Assembly (NCBI GenBank): GCA_039680605.1
Contig: JBDKTA010000050.1
Span: 62,001 to 126,000 of the forward strand
DNA: 64,000 nt
Reading direction: 5' to 3'
Source: Planctomycetaceae bacterium
GTDB lineage: Bacteria; Planctomycetota; Phycisphaerae; SM23-33
The position numbers and the translations under genes are program-made. Below, in pieces: positions 50,576 through 58,810 of this stretch; the stretch's first letter is position 1; the number at the start of each line of letters is the position of its first letter. The notes under the pieces are model-generated. The model made no database searches, had not been told where the DNA came from, and saw nothing but the letters and a program-made list of their open reading frames with translations.

Positions 50576-52314
50576 AGAACCGGCACCGGTCCGGCCAGGG
50601 TGGCGAAGTCGGTGATGGCGCTGCGGTCGCCGCTGCAGACGAGTTCCTTGTTCATGCGCATCTCGGGCAGCTTGACGGCCATCCAGCGGGCCGCGACCGC
50701 CTTCTTCGATTCCTTGCCGGTGGCCTGGTCGCAGAACAGGGCGCCCACGATCGTGGCGATGGCCATGTCGACGATCTTGCGGCCGTACAGGTCGGTGTAT
50801 TCCATGCCCTTTTCCTTGGCGAAGGCCATGGCCTCGGTAAGCAGGGCGTAGCCTTCCTTGACCTTGTCGACGGTGGGCTGGAGATCGGCGGGCCAATCGC
50901 GGTTGAGGAGCACCTCGTTCATCACGCCATCGACGCCGCCGCTGCTGACGCCGCGGACGGCCGCGACGACCTGGAGCTGGCTGGTGCCTTCGTAGATCGT
51001 CGTGATGCGGCTGTCGCGCAGGTACCGCTCGACGGGGTAGTCCTTCATGTAGCCGCTGCCGCCGAGCACGGCCATCGAGCCGTTGCTGACGCGCATCGAC
51101 ATCTCGGAGGCGTAGTACTTGGCCATCGGCGTGAGCATGCCGTTGAGCCGCTTGTACGTGCGGGAGGTCTGCTTGAGGGCCTTGGCCTGGTCCTTGTCGG
51201 TCACGTTGCCGAACTCGAGCTGCTTGAGGGCGCCGGTCTCGAGGTCGACGCAGAACGTCGCGTAGTACGTCAACGCGCGGGCGGCCTGCACGTCGACGTT
51301 CATGTCGATCAGCAGTTCGCGGACGGCCGGGAAGTTCTCGATCTCGGTGTCGAACTGCCGGCGGCTGTGGGCGTAATCGCGGGCGACGCGGTAGGCGGCC
51401 TCGCCGATGCCCAGGGCCTGGGCGGCGATGCCGATTCGGGCGCCGTTCATCAGGCTCATGACGTAGGTGATCAGCCCGCGCTGGCGCTCGCCGACGAGCA
51501 GGCCGGGGGCGTTGTCGAAGAAGATTTCGCACGTCGGGCTGCCGTGGATGCCCAGTTTGTTCTCCAGGCGGCGAATCTTGACCTTGGGACCGCGCTCGAC
51601 CAGGATCACGCTCAGGCCGCGCCCGTCGGTGATCTCCGGCTCGGACCGCGCCAGCACCAGCAGCACCTCGCCGCAGCCGTTGGTGATGAAGCGTTTCACG
51701 CCGCGGACGAACCAGTTGCCCTTGTCGTCCTGGTACGCCTGCACCTTGACCGACTGCAGGTCAGAGCCGGCGTCAGGCTCGGTGAGCACCATCGCGCCGG
51801 TCCACTTGCCGCTGGCCATGGGGGGCAGGTACTGCTGCTTGATCTCTTCGCTGGCAAAAGCGTTGATCGTCTCGGCGATGCCCTGCAGGCCGTAGATGTT
51901 CATCAGCGACGCATCGGCGCGGCTGATCATCTCGTTGCTCATCGTGTAGACGAGCTGCGGGCAGTTGATTCCGCCGAAGCGGTAGGGCAGGGTGAAGCCC
52001 ATCAGGTCGGCCTGGCCCAGCAGCTTGATCGCCAGGGCGATCCCGGGGGCATAGGTCACCGAACCGTCGGCGTTGAGGACGTTGCCGACCTTGTCGGTCT
52101 CCTCGGCCGTCGGGGCGATGCGGTCGCCGGCGATCTCGCCGAGGCTGGCGAGGATCTGGCGGTAGTTGTCGACAGCCTCTTTGGCGTCGGCGGGGGCAAA
52201 GTCGCACTCCTTGGCAAAGCGGAAGTCTTCTTCCACGATGCCCGCCAGGCGCGCCACGTTCATGTGGTCAAAGAGAAAGCTGATGTCTTCGTTATCGGTG
52301 TAGAAATTCGCCAT
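50569..52314 (-). CDS. Acyl-CoA dehydrogenase
   Basis: 581 residues, longer than the 380-residue core owing to a C-terminal extension, as in many anaerobe and planctomycete acyl-CoA dehydrogenases. Core marks: LTEPDAGSDL, GVKRFITNG, GARIGIAAQALG, HSRRQF, and IYEGTSQLQ with the catalytic-base region. It should oxidise an acyl-CoA and pass electrons to EtfAB encoded just upstream. AGGAAGAAG precedes ATG 52314. The final codons lie in a repeat copy, so the C-terminus may have been changed by it. Substrate chain length cannot be told. Confidence 0.92.
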   Translation of the reverse strand: MANFYTDNEDISFLFDHMNVARLAGIVEEDFRFAKECDFAPADAKEAVDNYRQILASLGEIAGDRIAPTAEETDKVGNVLNADGSVTYAPGIALAIKLLGQADLMGFTLPYRFGGINCPQLVYTMSNEMISRADASLMNIYGLQGIAETINAFASEEIKQQYLPPMASGKWTGAMVLTEPDAGSDLQSVKVQAYQDDKGNWFVRGVKRFITNGCGEVLLVLARSEPEITDGRGLSVILVERGPKVKIRRLENKLGIHGSPTCEIFFDNAPGLLVGERQRGLITYVMSLMNGARIGIAAQALGIGEAAYRVARDYAHSRRQFDTEIENFPAVRELLIDMNVDVQAARALTYYATFCVDLETGALKQLEFGNVTDKDQAKALKQTSRTYKRLNGMLTPMAKYYASEMSMRVSNGSMAVLGGSGYMKDYPVERYLRDSRITTIYEGTSQLQVVAAVRGVSSGGVDGVMNEVLLNRDWPADLQPTVDKVKEGYALLTEAMAFAKEKGMEYTDLYGRKIVDMAIATIVGALFCDQATGKESKKAVAARWMAVKLPEMRMNKELVCSGDRSAITDFATLAGPVPVLE

Positions 52315-52340
52315 TAGAGCTTCTTCCTTTTAGCCTCAGA

Positions 52341-52480
52341 AACTTTGCCACAAAGGTCACAAGGAACACAAAGGAGTTGTTTCTGTCTTATCACTTCGTG
52401 TTCTCTGTGATCTCTGTGGCCGATCTTCGCTTTCTGTTTTTCTTTTACTTCGTGTTCTTTGTGATCTTTGTGGCCAAGTT
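52341..52480. repeat. 33-bp imperfect inverted repeat, TTTGTGGCC family
   Basis: Arms at 52341-52373 and 52448-52480 match at 29 of 33 positions; an extra middle copy lies at about 52394-52423. It fills the gap between the acyl-CoA dehydrogenase and etfA genes, and the right arm ends 7 nt from the etfA stop. Confidence 0.85.
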
Positions 52481-52487
52481 TTTGTTG

Positions 52488-53540
52488 TTACGCCTTGGCC
52501 GCCTGCTCGATCGAGGCGCCGCCGCGGATGGCCTTGATCATCTTGGGGATCACGATGTTCATGTCGCCGACGATGCCGTAGTGGGCGATGGAAAAAATCG
52601 GCGCCTCGCGGTCGGTGTTGATCGCCAGGATCTTGGCCGCTTCCTGCATGCCCGCGCGGTGCTGCACGGCGCCGCTGATGCCGCACGCCACGTACAGCGC
52701 CGGGCGAACGGTCGTGCCGGTCTGCCCGACCTGGTGGTCGTGGTCGACATAGCCCAGGTCCACGGCCGCCCGGCTGCCGCCGACGGCGGCGCCCAGGCAG
52801 TGGGCCAGATCCCAGATCAGCTTGAAGTTGTCGCGGCTGCCGACGCCGGCGCCGCCGGCGACGATGATGCGGGAGGCCTTGAGGTTGACCTTCTTCTCGC
52901 GACGCTCGCTCTCGAGAACTTCCAGCGGCAGCACCAGGGCGTCCAGGCCGCCCTTGCAGGCGACAACCTGCCCCTTGCGGGAGGGTTTGGCCTCGCTCAT
53001 GGGCATGACGCCTTCGCGCACGGTGGCCATCTGAGGCCAGCGGTCGTAGTTGACGATCGTGGCGATGATGTTGCCGCCGAAAGCCGGGCGAATCTGCAGC
53101 AGCAGGTTCTCATGGTTGACCTCGCTGCCGGCGGGCTTGTGGTCGCCGATCTGCAGGTCGGTGCAGTCGGCCGTCAGCCCGCACTTCATGGCGCTGGCGA
53201 CGGTGGGGGCCAGATCGCGTCCCATCGCCGTGGCGCCGTAGAGGCAGATCTGCGGCTTGAACTGCTCGATCAGCGAGCAGATGGCCGTGCGGTAGGATGC
53301 GTTCTGGTAGCGGGCCAACTTGGCGTCGTCGACGAGGTAGACCTTGTCGGCCCCGCGGGCGATGAGCGTCTCGGCCAGGCTCTTGACGCCCGAGCCCAGC
53401 AGCATTGCGCCGACGGGCACCTTGAGGGTGTCGGCCAGTTCGCGCGCCTTGGTCAGCAGTTCCAGCGGCACGTCCGACAACTGCCCCGCTTCCTGCTCGG
53501 CAAAAATCCAGACTTCGCCTTTTCGGTTTACGTCGATCAT
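52488..53540 (-). CDS. etfA: Electron transfer flavoprotein alpha subunit
   Basis: 350 residues from ATG 53540. C-terminal FAD-binding block is intact: VGSRDNFKLIWDLAHCLGA, SRAAVDLG, then GQTGTTVRPALYVACGISGA. The N-terminal domain lacks a ferredoxin extension. With EtfB it accepts electrons from the acyl-CoA dehydrogenase; whether it bifurcates cannot be decided from the sequence by eye. Transcription order is etfB, etfA, acyl-CoA dehydrogenase, interrupted by repeats in both gaps. A TTG two codons upstream is a less likely start. Confidence 0.93.
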   Translation of the reverse strand: MIDVNRKGEVWIFAEQEAGQLSDVPLELLTKARELADTLKVPVGAMLLGSGVKSLAETLIARGADKVYLVDDAKLARYQNASYRTAICSLIEQFKPQICLYGATAMGRDLAPTVASAMKCGLTADCTDLQIGDHKPAGSEVNHENLLLQIRPAFGGNIIATIVNYDRWPQMATVREGVMPMSEAKPSRKGQVVACKGGLDALVLPLEVLESERREKKVNLKASRIIVAGGAGVGSRDNFKLIWDLAHCLGAAVGGSRAAVDLGYVDHDHQVGQTGTTVRPALYVACGISGAVQHRAGMQEAAKILAINTDREAPIFSIAHYGIVGDMNIVIPKMIKAIRGGASIEQAAKA

Positions 53541-53592
53541 TGGCAAACTCGTTTTCCGTTGGTGAATCCGGCCTCGAAGAGGCCGGCAGGAT

Positions 53593-53755
53593 TTAGCCGG
53601 AGGCGTAAGCCCCCGGAAAAGGTCAAAGAAGAAACCAGAGCCCCGAAGGGGCGAAAGATATTAGCGGTGAGTGTGCGGCCGGCACGGGATTGTGTCGCCC
53701 CTTCGGGGCTCTGACCAAGAGAGACCGCTGACCGGGGGCTGACGCCCCCGGCTAA
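53593..53755. repeat. Nested inverted-repeat element between etfB and etfA
   Basis: Outer arms at 53593-53616 and 53732-53755 match at 22 of 24 (TTAGCCGG...CCCCCGG). Inner arms at 53637-53654 and 53695-53712 are perfect over 18 bp (AGAGCCCCGAAGGGGCGA). Further GGCCCTTCGGGCC palindrome just after. No gene is supported between 53541 and 53979. Confidence 0.9.
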
Positions 53756-53907
53756 GTTCTGTCGGCCCTTCGGGCCGAAGAATCCGCCGCTAGCGGGCGC
53801 GAACAACTCCCGCCGTGGCTCAAAGCATCCCGTCTTGTCAAAAGCTTCTTTCATATCCAGGCCGCAGAATCTTCCAGTATTCCAATATTCCAGTCTTCCT
53901 CTCCCCC

Positions 53908-53943
53908 ATGGCGACCCGCAAGAAACAAAAACGCGTGTCGCCA
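53908..53943. repeat. ATGGCGAC/GTCGCCAT hairpin
   Basis: An 8-bp inverted repeat (53908-53915 and 53936-53943) in GGTGGCATGGCGAC-family context ends about 36 bp before the etfB stop. Tandem TCCAATATTCCAG-like units lie at 53872-53898. Confidence 0.65.
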
Positions 53944-53979
53944 TGCCACCCACCCAATCATCCATACATCCGCCGCCGG

Positions 53980-54903
53980 CTATCCCAGCGTGTGTTCCTC
54001 AATCAGCTCATGCACCAGCCGAACGACGTCTTCGTCGGTGGGCTTGAACTCATGGTACTCGCCGCCGGTGAGGACGACCGACTGGATGCGATGCACCTTG
54101 GTCGGGCTGCCATCGCGGCCGCACCAGGCCAGGTCCGCTTCGATCTGGTCGAGGCTCATCTGCTCGATCAGCAGGCGCTTGTCCTTGAGCTTGGCGCAGT
54201 ATTTCTCGACCTCGGTGGCCTTAAGTTCTTCGGTGTAATCTTCGTAATCGCCGGGCAGAAGGTTTTCAGCTTTCTTTTCGACCTCGGACTTGGCCATGGC
54301 GCGTTTGAACTTCATGATTCTCTTGGTCGCGCGGGGGCGGGGCTCATTGGCGGTGTCCATCACCGTCACCAGCACCGGCAGCTTGGCACGGACGACTTCC
54401 CATCCGTTGCCGACGTTGCGCCGCACGGTGATCTTTCCGTCGGTGATCTGCACGGTCTCTTCGAGGTAGCTGATCAGCGGCAGGCCCATTTTCTCGGCCA
54501 ACTGCGGACCGACCTGGGCGGTGTCGCCGTCGATGGCCTGGCGGCCGCACAGGACGATGTCGGGTTTGAGCTTGGCCATCAGGCGTGAAAGGATGTAGCT
54601 GGTGGCCAGAGTGTCGGAGGCGGCGGCGCGCCGGTCTGTAATAAGGATGGCGCGGTCGGCGCCGCGATAGAGGGCTTCGCGCAGCACGTCGCAGGCGGTG
54701 GGCAGGCCCATGGTGACGACCGTGACGGTTCCGCCGTGGGCGTCGCGGATCTTCAGCGCCTCTTCCAGGGCGTTGAGATCTTCGGGGTTGAAGATCGCCG
54801 GAAGGGCGGCGCGGTTGACGGTTCCGTCTTCCTTCATCGCCTCGCCGGTGATCCGTTTGGTGTCGGGCACCTGTTTTACGCAAACGACACAGTTGTATCC
54901 CAC
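53980..54903 (-). CDS. etfB: Electron transfer flavoprotein beta subunit
   Basis: 307 residues starting GTG 54903, preceded by GGAG. Longer than the 250-residue typical EtfB because of a C-terminal extension (about 255-307). Marks: VKQVPDTKRI, NPEDLNALEEAL, and CGRQAIDGDTAQVGPQLAE for AMP/FAD binding. Pairs with the etfA gene 440 bp downstream; that gap is a nested repeat element, yet gene order and strand support one unit. The C-terminal extension resembles those in FixA/bifurcating groups but does not prove bifurcation. Confidence 0.93.
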   Translation of the reverse strand: MGYNCVVCVKQVPDTKRITGEAMKEDGTVNRAALPAIFNPEDLNALEEALKIRDAHGGTVTVVTMGLPTACDVLREALYRGADRAILITDRRAAASDTLATSYILSRLMAKLKPDIVLCGRQAIDGDTAQVGPQLAEKMGLPLISYLEETVQITDGKITVRRNVGNGWEVVRAKLPVLVTVMDTANEPRPRATKRIMKFKRAMAKSEVEKKAENLLPGDYEDYTEELKATEVEKYCAKLKDKRLLIEQMSLDQIEADLAWCGRDGSPTKVHRIQSVVLTGGEYHEFKPTDEDVVRLVHELIEEHTLG

Positions 54904-55092
54904 GTCATCGACTCCTGTCTTGTGGGCTGCGGCACGCAGGCGTGAACCGCAGGCCGCCGCATAGCCAAGTGGCCCGCCGGGGCGGGCCGATCGTTCAGAA
55001 CGTACGGGGGCAAGATATTACGGGGCGCTTCGGGGCAAGTCAAGCGCCAAAAATAAGGCGTGAAGGCGGGGCATGGATGTCGCGGTTGTGTG

Positions 55093-55197
55093 GCATGGGC
55101 GTCTCGCCCATGCTCCCGGTGTGGCATGGGCGTCTCGCCCATGCTCCCCGGAACGTCACAGTCAGGGACACGCACAACGGAGTTGTGCCTGGCACCC
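55093..55197. repeat. GGGCGTCTCGCCC palindrome cluster upstream of an exported-protein gene
   Basis: Two palindromes (55093-55113 and 55124-55144) and a 33-bp unit (55165-55197, GGGACACGCACAACGG...) match the units inside the Tat protein gene at 25175-25310, but in a different order. The 455-bp gap (54904-55359) otherwise holds nothing recognised. Confidence 0.85.
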
Positions 55198-55359
55198 GGG
55201 GACGGCTACACCTCAATCCCGATACAAAATAATGTCATTTCCGCAATACCGCAACATCCGCAGAGTTTAACAGGTATCCGGCTAGTATTCACCAGAGCGG
55301 CGATGGCGGTGTGTGGCCGACACGTCGCCCGCTCTTGCAGGACATAAAGGAGATACGTG

Positions 55360-56868
55360 ATGATCCGCCTTATCGCACCCTTATTGGCAGCGTGCCTGGC
55401 ATTGGCGTCGACGGCATCGGCCGCCGACGACCAGGCCGCCCAGGCCCAGAAGCAGGCCCAGGCCTCCGTAAAGGAAGCCCAGGCCGCACAGCAGGACGTC
55501 CAGGCCGCCCTGAAGAAATATGAAGACGCCCGCCGCAAGGCCGAAGTCCTCACCCGCAAGGCCTACGCCGAAAAGCAGCGGGCTGAACAACTGGCCAAGG
55601 CCCAAGCCAAAGCCCAGGCCCAGGCCTCCAGGAAAACCGCCGCCAAGACGCCCGCCAAGCCCGAGACGGCCAAAAAGCCCGAGGCCAAGAAGCCAGAAGT
55701 GAAAAAGCCCCAGGCCAAGAAACCCGAGGCGAAGAAGCCTGAGGCCAAAAAGCCAGTGGCCAAGAAGCCTGAGACGAAGAAGCCCGAAGCCCAGAAGCCC
55801 GAGGCCAAGAAGCCCGAGGCCAAGAAGCCTGCCGTTGCCCGCCAGGCGCCGCCCGCCCGGCCTCACGCCAGCTTCGAAGATGTCATGGGCGACCCGGTCA
55901 AGTCCGGCTTCCTGGCCATCGCCAGGATCAAGGCCATAACGGCCAGAACGCAGTCGACCACGATGACCCAGGCGGCACTGGAAAAGATTTCCAAAGAAGC
56001 CGTCAGCCTGTCCGTGCGTCGGGCGGCGCTTTTTGCCCTGGCGGAACTCGATGAGAAGAACGGCAACGCCGAAAAGGCGGCCGACCGGCTTGCCCAGGCG
56101 ACGAAGATTCCTGCTGAGCCCAAGCCCCAACCCAAGCCGGCCATGGGGATGATGGGCATGATGCAGCACGGTCAGATGATGCAGCACGGCCCGATGATGG
56201 GCGGAGGAATGATGGGACGCGGGCAGATGGACAAGCCCGCCTCGCCCGCCGCGGAGAAGCGACCGGCATGCCCGAGCGAAAACTGCCCGAAGATGAAGGA
56301 CGGCAAAGGTCCCTCGCCCCAAGGCAGAATGATGCCCGGCCCGATGCATGGACAGATGATGATGCGAGGCCGCATGCATGCCCATGACGGCCTCGACCGC
56401 GAGCAGATGCGCCAGCGCATCCGCGAGCACATCAAGGAAGGGCTCGATTATCTCGCCAAGCGCACGGCGGAATACCAGAGCCAGCGCCGTGAATTACCTC
56501 GCGGCGAGATGGACCGCCAAAGCCGCGGCCAGCGGGACATGGAGCGCGGCCGCGATCCCTGGATATCCCACCATGGCCGGCACGAGTCGGATGCGCCTCA
56601 GGCCGGCGACGATGCCAAGGCCCAGCAGGCGCGGCATATCCAGCAGTGGCTCAAGGACAACCCGGACATGGCCCGCAGGATCTTTCAGGACCTGCGAGCC
56701 GGCGCCGCCCAGCCGCCTGCCGCCCATCCGGAAAGATCCAAGCCGCCGGCGCCTTCGGCACAGCCTCGTGGCCAGACCAAACCCGACCAACCGGACCGCC
56801 AGAAGCTCGAGCAGGAGCTCAAGCAGCTCCGCCGTGACCTGGAACGGCTGGAAAAAATGGAACAGTGA
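55360..56868 (+). CDS. Exported Lys/Pro-rich, Met/His-rich protein
   Basis: 502 residues. Signal peptide ([14 protein letters not shown]), an Ala/Gln-rich coiled coil (about 25-85), then tandem KKPEAKKPE repeats (about 100-155) like bacterial histone-H1-type tails. A globular-looking helical stretch (about 165-250) precedes a Met/His/Gly-rich block ([19 protein letters not shown], about 262-285, and [16 protein letters not shown]), a possible copper-binding region. The end is a charged helix. AAAGGAGA sets ATG 55360. Function is unknown. A strong terminator follows. Confidence 0.8.
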   Translation: MIRLIAPLLAACLALASTASAADDQAAQAQKQAQASVKEAQAAQQDVQAALKKYEDARRKAEVLTRKAYAEKQRAEQLAKAQAKAQAQASRKTAAKTPAKPETAKKPEAKKPEVKKPQAKKPEAKKPEAKKPVAKKPETKKPEAQKPEAKKPEAKKPAVARQAPPARPHASFEDVMGDPVKSGFLAIARIKAITARTQSTTMTQAALEKISKEAVSLSVRRAALFALAELDEKNGNAEKAADRLAQATKIPAEPKPQPKPAMGMMGMMQHGQMMQHGPMMGGGMMGRGQMDKPASPAAEKRPACPSENCPKMKDGKGPSPQGRMMPGPMHGQMMMRGRMHAHDGLDREQMRQRIREHIKEGLDYLAKRTAEYQSQRRELPRGEMDRQSRGQRDMERGRDPWISHHGRHESDAPQAGDDAKAQQARHIQQWLKDNPDMARRIFQDLRAGAAQPPAAHPERSKPPAPSAQPRGQTKPDQPDRQKLEQELKQLRRDLERLEKMEQ

Positions 56869-56892
56869 CGGATTCAACCAGCACCGATTCAA

Positions 56893-56931
56893 GGAAGCAC
56901 GGCACTGGGGGGCCGTGCTTCCGGTTTTTTT
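56893..56931 (+). terminator. Rho-independent terminator
   Basis: GGAAGCACGGC (56893-56903) pairs perfectly with GCCGTGCTTCC (56912-56922) over 11 bp, followed by seven T (56925-56931). This is the cleanest intrinsic terminator in the window. Confidence 0.9.
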
Positions 56932-57019
56932 CGTGCATGACCGCCGCGGGCGAGACTACCATGACGATCAATCGGCGGCGCCAGACGGCGCGGCCATTTC
57001 AATGGGAAAGGGTTCGGCG

Positions 57020-58126
57020 ATGAAGAACTGTTTTTCGATCCTGCTTCTGGTCAGCACAGTGTTCTTGATTGGCTGCTTCCCTGTCGAGTTGAGCGTCTCC
57101 AAGGACGGGCAGGTTCTCATCCCGCGCCAGGAGGGGTTCTACCTGCTCAAGACTGCCGACGCGGCCGAGGCCAAACTCATCTACTCGCCCAAGGGCGAAA
57201 AGCCGGTCTGGGCGGCCTTTACCCCCGATGCCAGTAGCGTCCTGGCGCTGAGCCAGGGCAAAGGCGACATGGGCGATACCAATTACACGCTGCGCCGCAT
57301 GGGGCCGGACGCCAGTGCGCTCAAGGCGTTGATGACGGCGTCTAACCTGCTGTACGCGCGAGTCAGCCCTGACGGCGCCAAAGTCAGCCTCGCCCGGGCC
57401 TCGGATACCGAGAGCAAGACCCTGGCCAAGAAAATGCCCGAGCTGCTGGTGGTCTCGACCGCCGATGGCGCCAAGAAGCCGCTGCTGTCGGACGTGGCGG
57501 CCGTTCACCGCTGGACGACCGACGGCAAGGGCATTCTGGCCGTTCACGTCACCTCGCGCGAGAAAGACGGCGACCAGTATGTCGGCAAGCTTGTGATCGT
57601 GGCCGTGGCCGACGGAAAGACTACCGACGCCGCCTCGGTTCTCGCTGGCGACAAGATCTACATGGACGTTTCGCCCGACGGCAACAAGGTGCTGTTGACA
57701 GCCCTGAAGGTGTTGCCGACCGCCCAGGCGGTTCCCGCCAAGTCGGACGAGAAACCCTCGCTGTTTGAGATCGACCTGCGCAGCGGCCAGGTGCGCTTGC
57801 TCAAGCAAAAGGCGCTGCTGGGGGTGTATTCGCCCAAGGGCGACAAGGTGCTGGCGGCCACCGAAGGCGGCGAGGGCACGACCGAACTGTCGATTGCTTC
57901 GGGGGATATGAAGGAGTTCAAGACCATCGCCACCGACGCCGCCAAGTCGGCGGGGTCCAGTGAAATCTATCCCGGATGGCTCAACAACGACACGGTGCTC
58001 TACGTCGGCCTGCGGGCCGTCTACGGCACCGAAGCCAAGAACTTCCAGCTCATGGCCCTGTCCGCCGATGGCAAGACCCGCCGCAACTTCCAACCGACGA
58101 TCGATCAAGCGGTGGAACAGAAATAG
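57020..58126 (+). CDS. TolB/WD40-like beta-propeller lipoprotein
   Basis: 368 residues. The N-terminus has a lipobox (LLVSTVFLIGCFPVE), so it is likely a membrane-anchored lipoprotein. Blades have the PD-x-S/G-x-K-V pattern of TolB-type WD40-like propellers: FTPDASSVLALSQG, VSPDGAKVSLARAS, VSPDGNKVLLTALK and YSPKGDKVLAATEG. Function unknown; a protein scaffold in the envelope is likely. ATG 57020 is preferred; ATG 57002 (MGKGSAM) adds six residues. It follows the terminator at 56893-56931, so it has its own promoter. Confidence 0.82.
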   Translation: MKNCFSILLLVSTVFLIGCFPVELSVSKDGQVLIPRQEGFYLLKTADAAEAKLIYSPKGEKPVWAAFTPDASSVLALSQGKGDMGDTNYTLRRMGPDASALKALMTASNLLYARVSPDGAKVSLARASDTESKTLAKKMPELLVVSTADGAKKPLLSDVAAVHRWTTDGKGILAVHVTSREKDGDQYVGKLVIVAVADGKTTDAASVLAGDKIYMDVSPDGNKVLLTALKVLPTAQAVPAKSDEKPSLFEIDLRSGQVRLLKQKALLGVYSPKGDKVLAATEGGEGTTELSIASGDMKEFKTIATDAAKSAGSSEIYPGWLNNDTVLYVGLRAVYGTEAKNFQLMALSADGKTRRNFQPTIDQAVEQK

Positions 58127-58149
58127 AATCAATCACGGTCTGCATTCAG

Positions 58150-58185
58150 CGCAAGCACGGTCCCAAGGGATCGTGCTTGCGTTTT
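58150..58185 (+). terminator. Hairpin terminator between convergent genes
   Basis: CGCAAGCACG (58150-58159) pairs with CGTGCTTGCG (58172-58181), extended by TCC/GGA, and is followed by TTTT (58182-58185). It lies between the convergent TolB-like and phi genes. Confidence 0.8.
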
Positions 58186-58258
58186 CATAAGCGGTCGAGC
58201 TTGCTCGACGCAGTTTTCCTGATCGTGAAACAATCGCGCGGGCAAGCCCCGCCGCCAA

Positions 58259-58810
58259 TCACTCCAGGTTCGCGTGACGCTGGCGGTATCGGTCGATGTC
58301 CAGCTTGAGGCGATCGGAAAGGATGTCGAACACGGCGTCGAGGCACAACCCGGCGGCGTGCTCGAAGACGCACGCGCGGGTGACGATGTCGTCGGCCTCG
58401 GCGGGGATGATGACGACCTTGTCGGCGGTGTCGGCCAGCGGGCTGCTCGCCTCGGCCGAGAGCACCACGACTTTGGACCCAAGCTTTCGCGCGCGGTCGG
58501 CCATGTACTGCGTGTAGCCCGTCTGGCCGGTGCAACTGATCGCCACCAGCAGGTCGCCCTCTGCCGCGGCGGGGGTGATCGTCTCGCCGGGCACGTACGC
58601 CGTCAGGCCCGCGTGCATCAGCCGCATGCCGAAGCTGCGGGCCACCAGCCCGCTGCGCCCCGCGCCGGTCACGAACGTGCGCCCGACCGTCGGGAGCATG
58701 TTGGCCAGCACCAGCAGGCCCGCCCAGTCGGCCTGCTCCATCGCCCGGTCGATCAGCGTCAGCAGCTCGCGACCGGCGGTCTTGACCTTGTCGCTATCCC
58801 ACGATGGCAT
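58259..58810 (-). CDS. 6-phospho-3-hexuloisomerase-type SIS protein
   Basis: 183 residues, usual for PHI. The SIS domain shows GAGRSGLVARSFGMRL (about 50-65) and AISCTGQTGYTQ (about 90-101), where most SIS proteins have S-G-S/T-G-x-T. PHI isomerises 3-hexulose-6-phosphate to fructose-6-phosphate in the ribulose monophosphate route. The assignment rests on its 17-bp overlap with the HPS fusion gene. Last gene of the mntA-hepT-hps/rraA-phi operon. Confidence 0.85.
   Translation of the reverse strand: MPSWDSDKVKTAGRELLTLIDRAMEQADWAGLLVLANMLPTVGRTFVTGAGRSGLVARSFGMRLMHAGLTAYVPGETITPAAAEGDLLVAISCTGQTGYTQYMADRARKLGSKVVVLSAEASSPLADTADKVVIIPAEADDIVTRACVFEHAAGLCLDAVFDILSDRLKLDIDRYRQRHANLE

Noticed and set aside
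50527-52317. 596-residue plus-strand frame opposite the acyl-CoA dehydrogenase
   Set aside because: Antisense to a gene with clear acyl-CoA dehydrogenase motifs; begins in a repeat.
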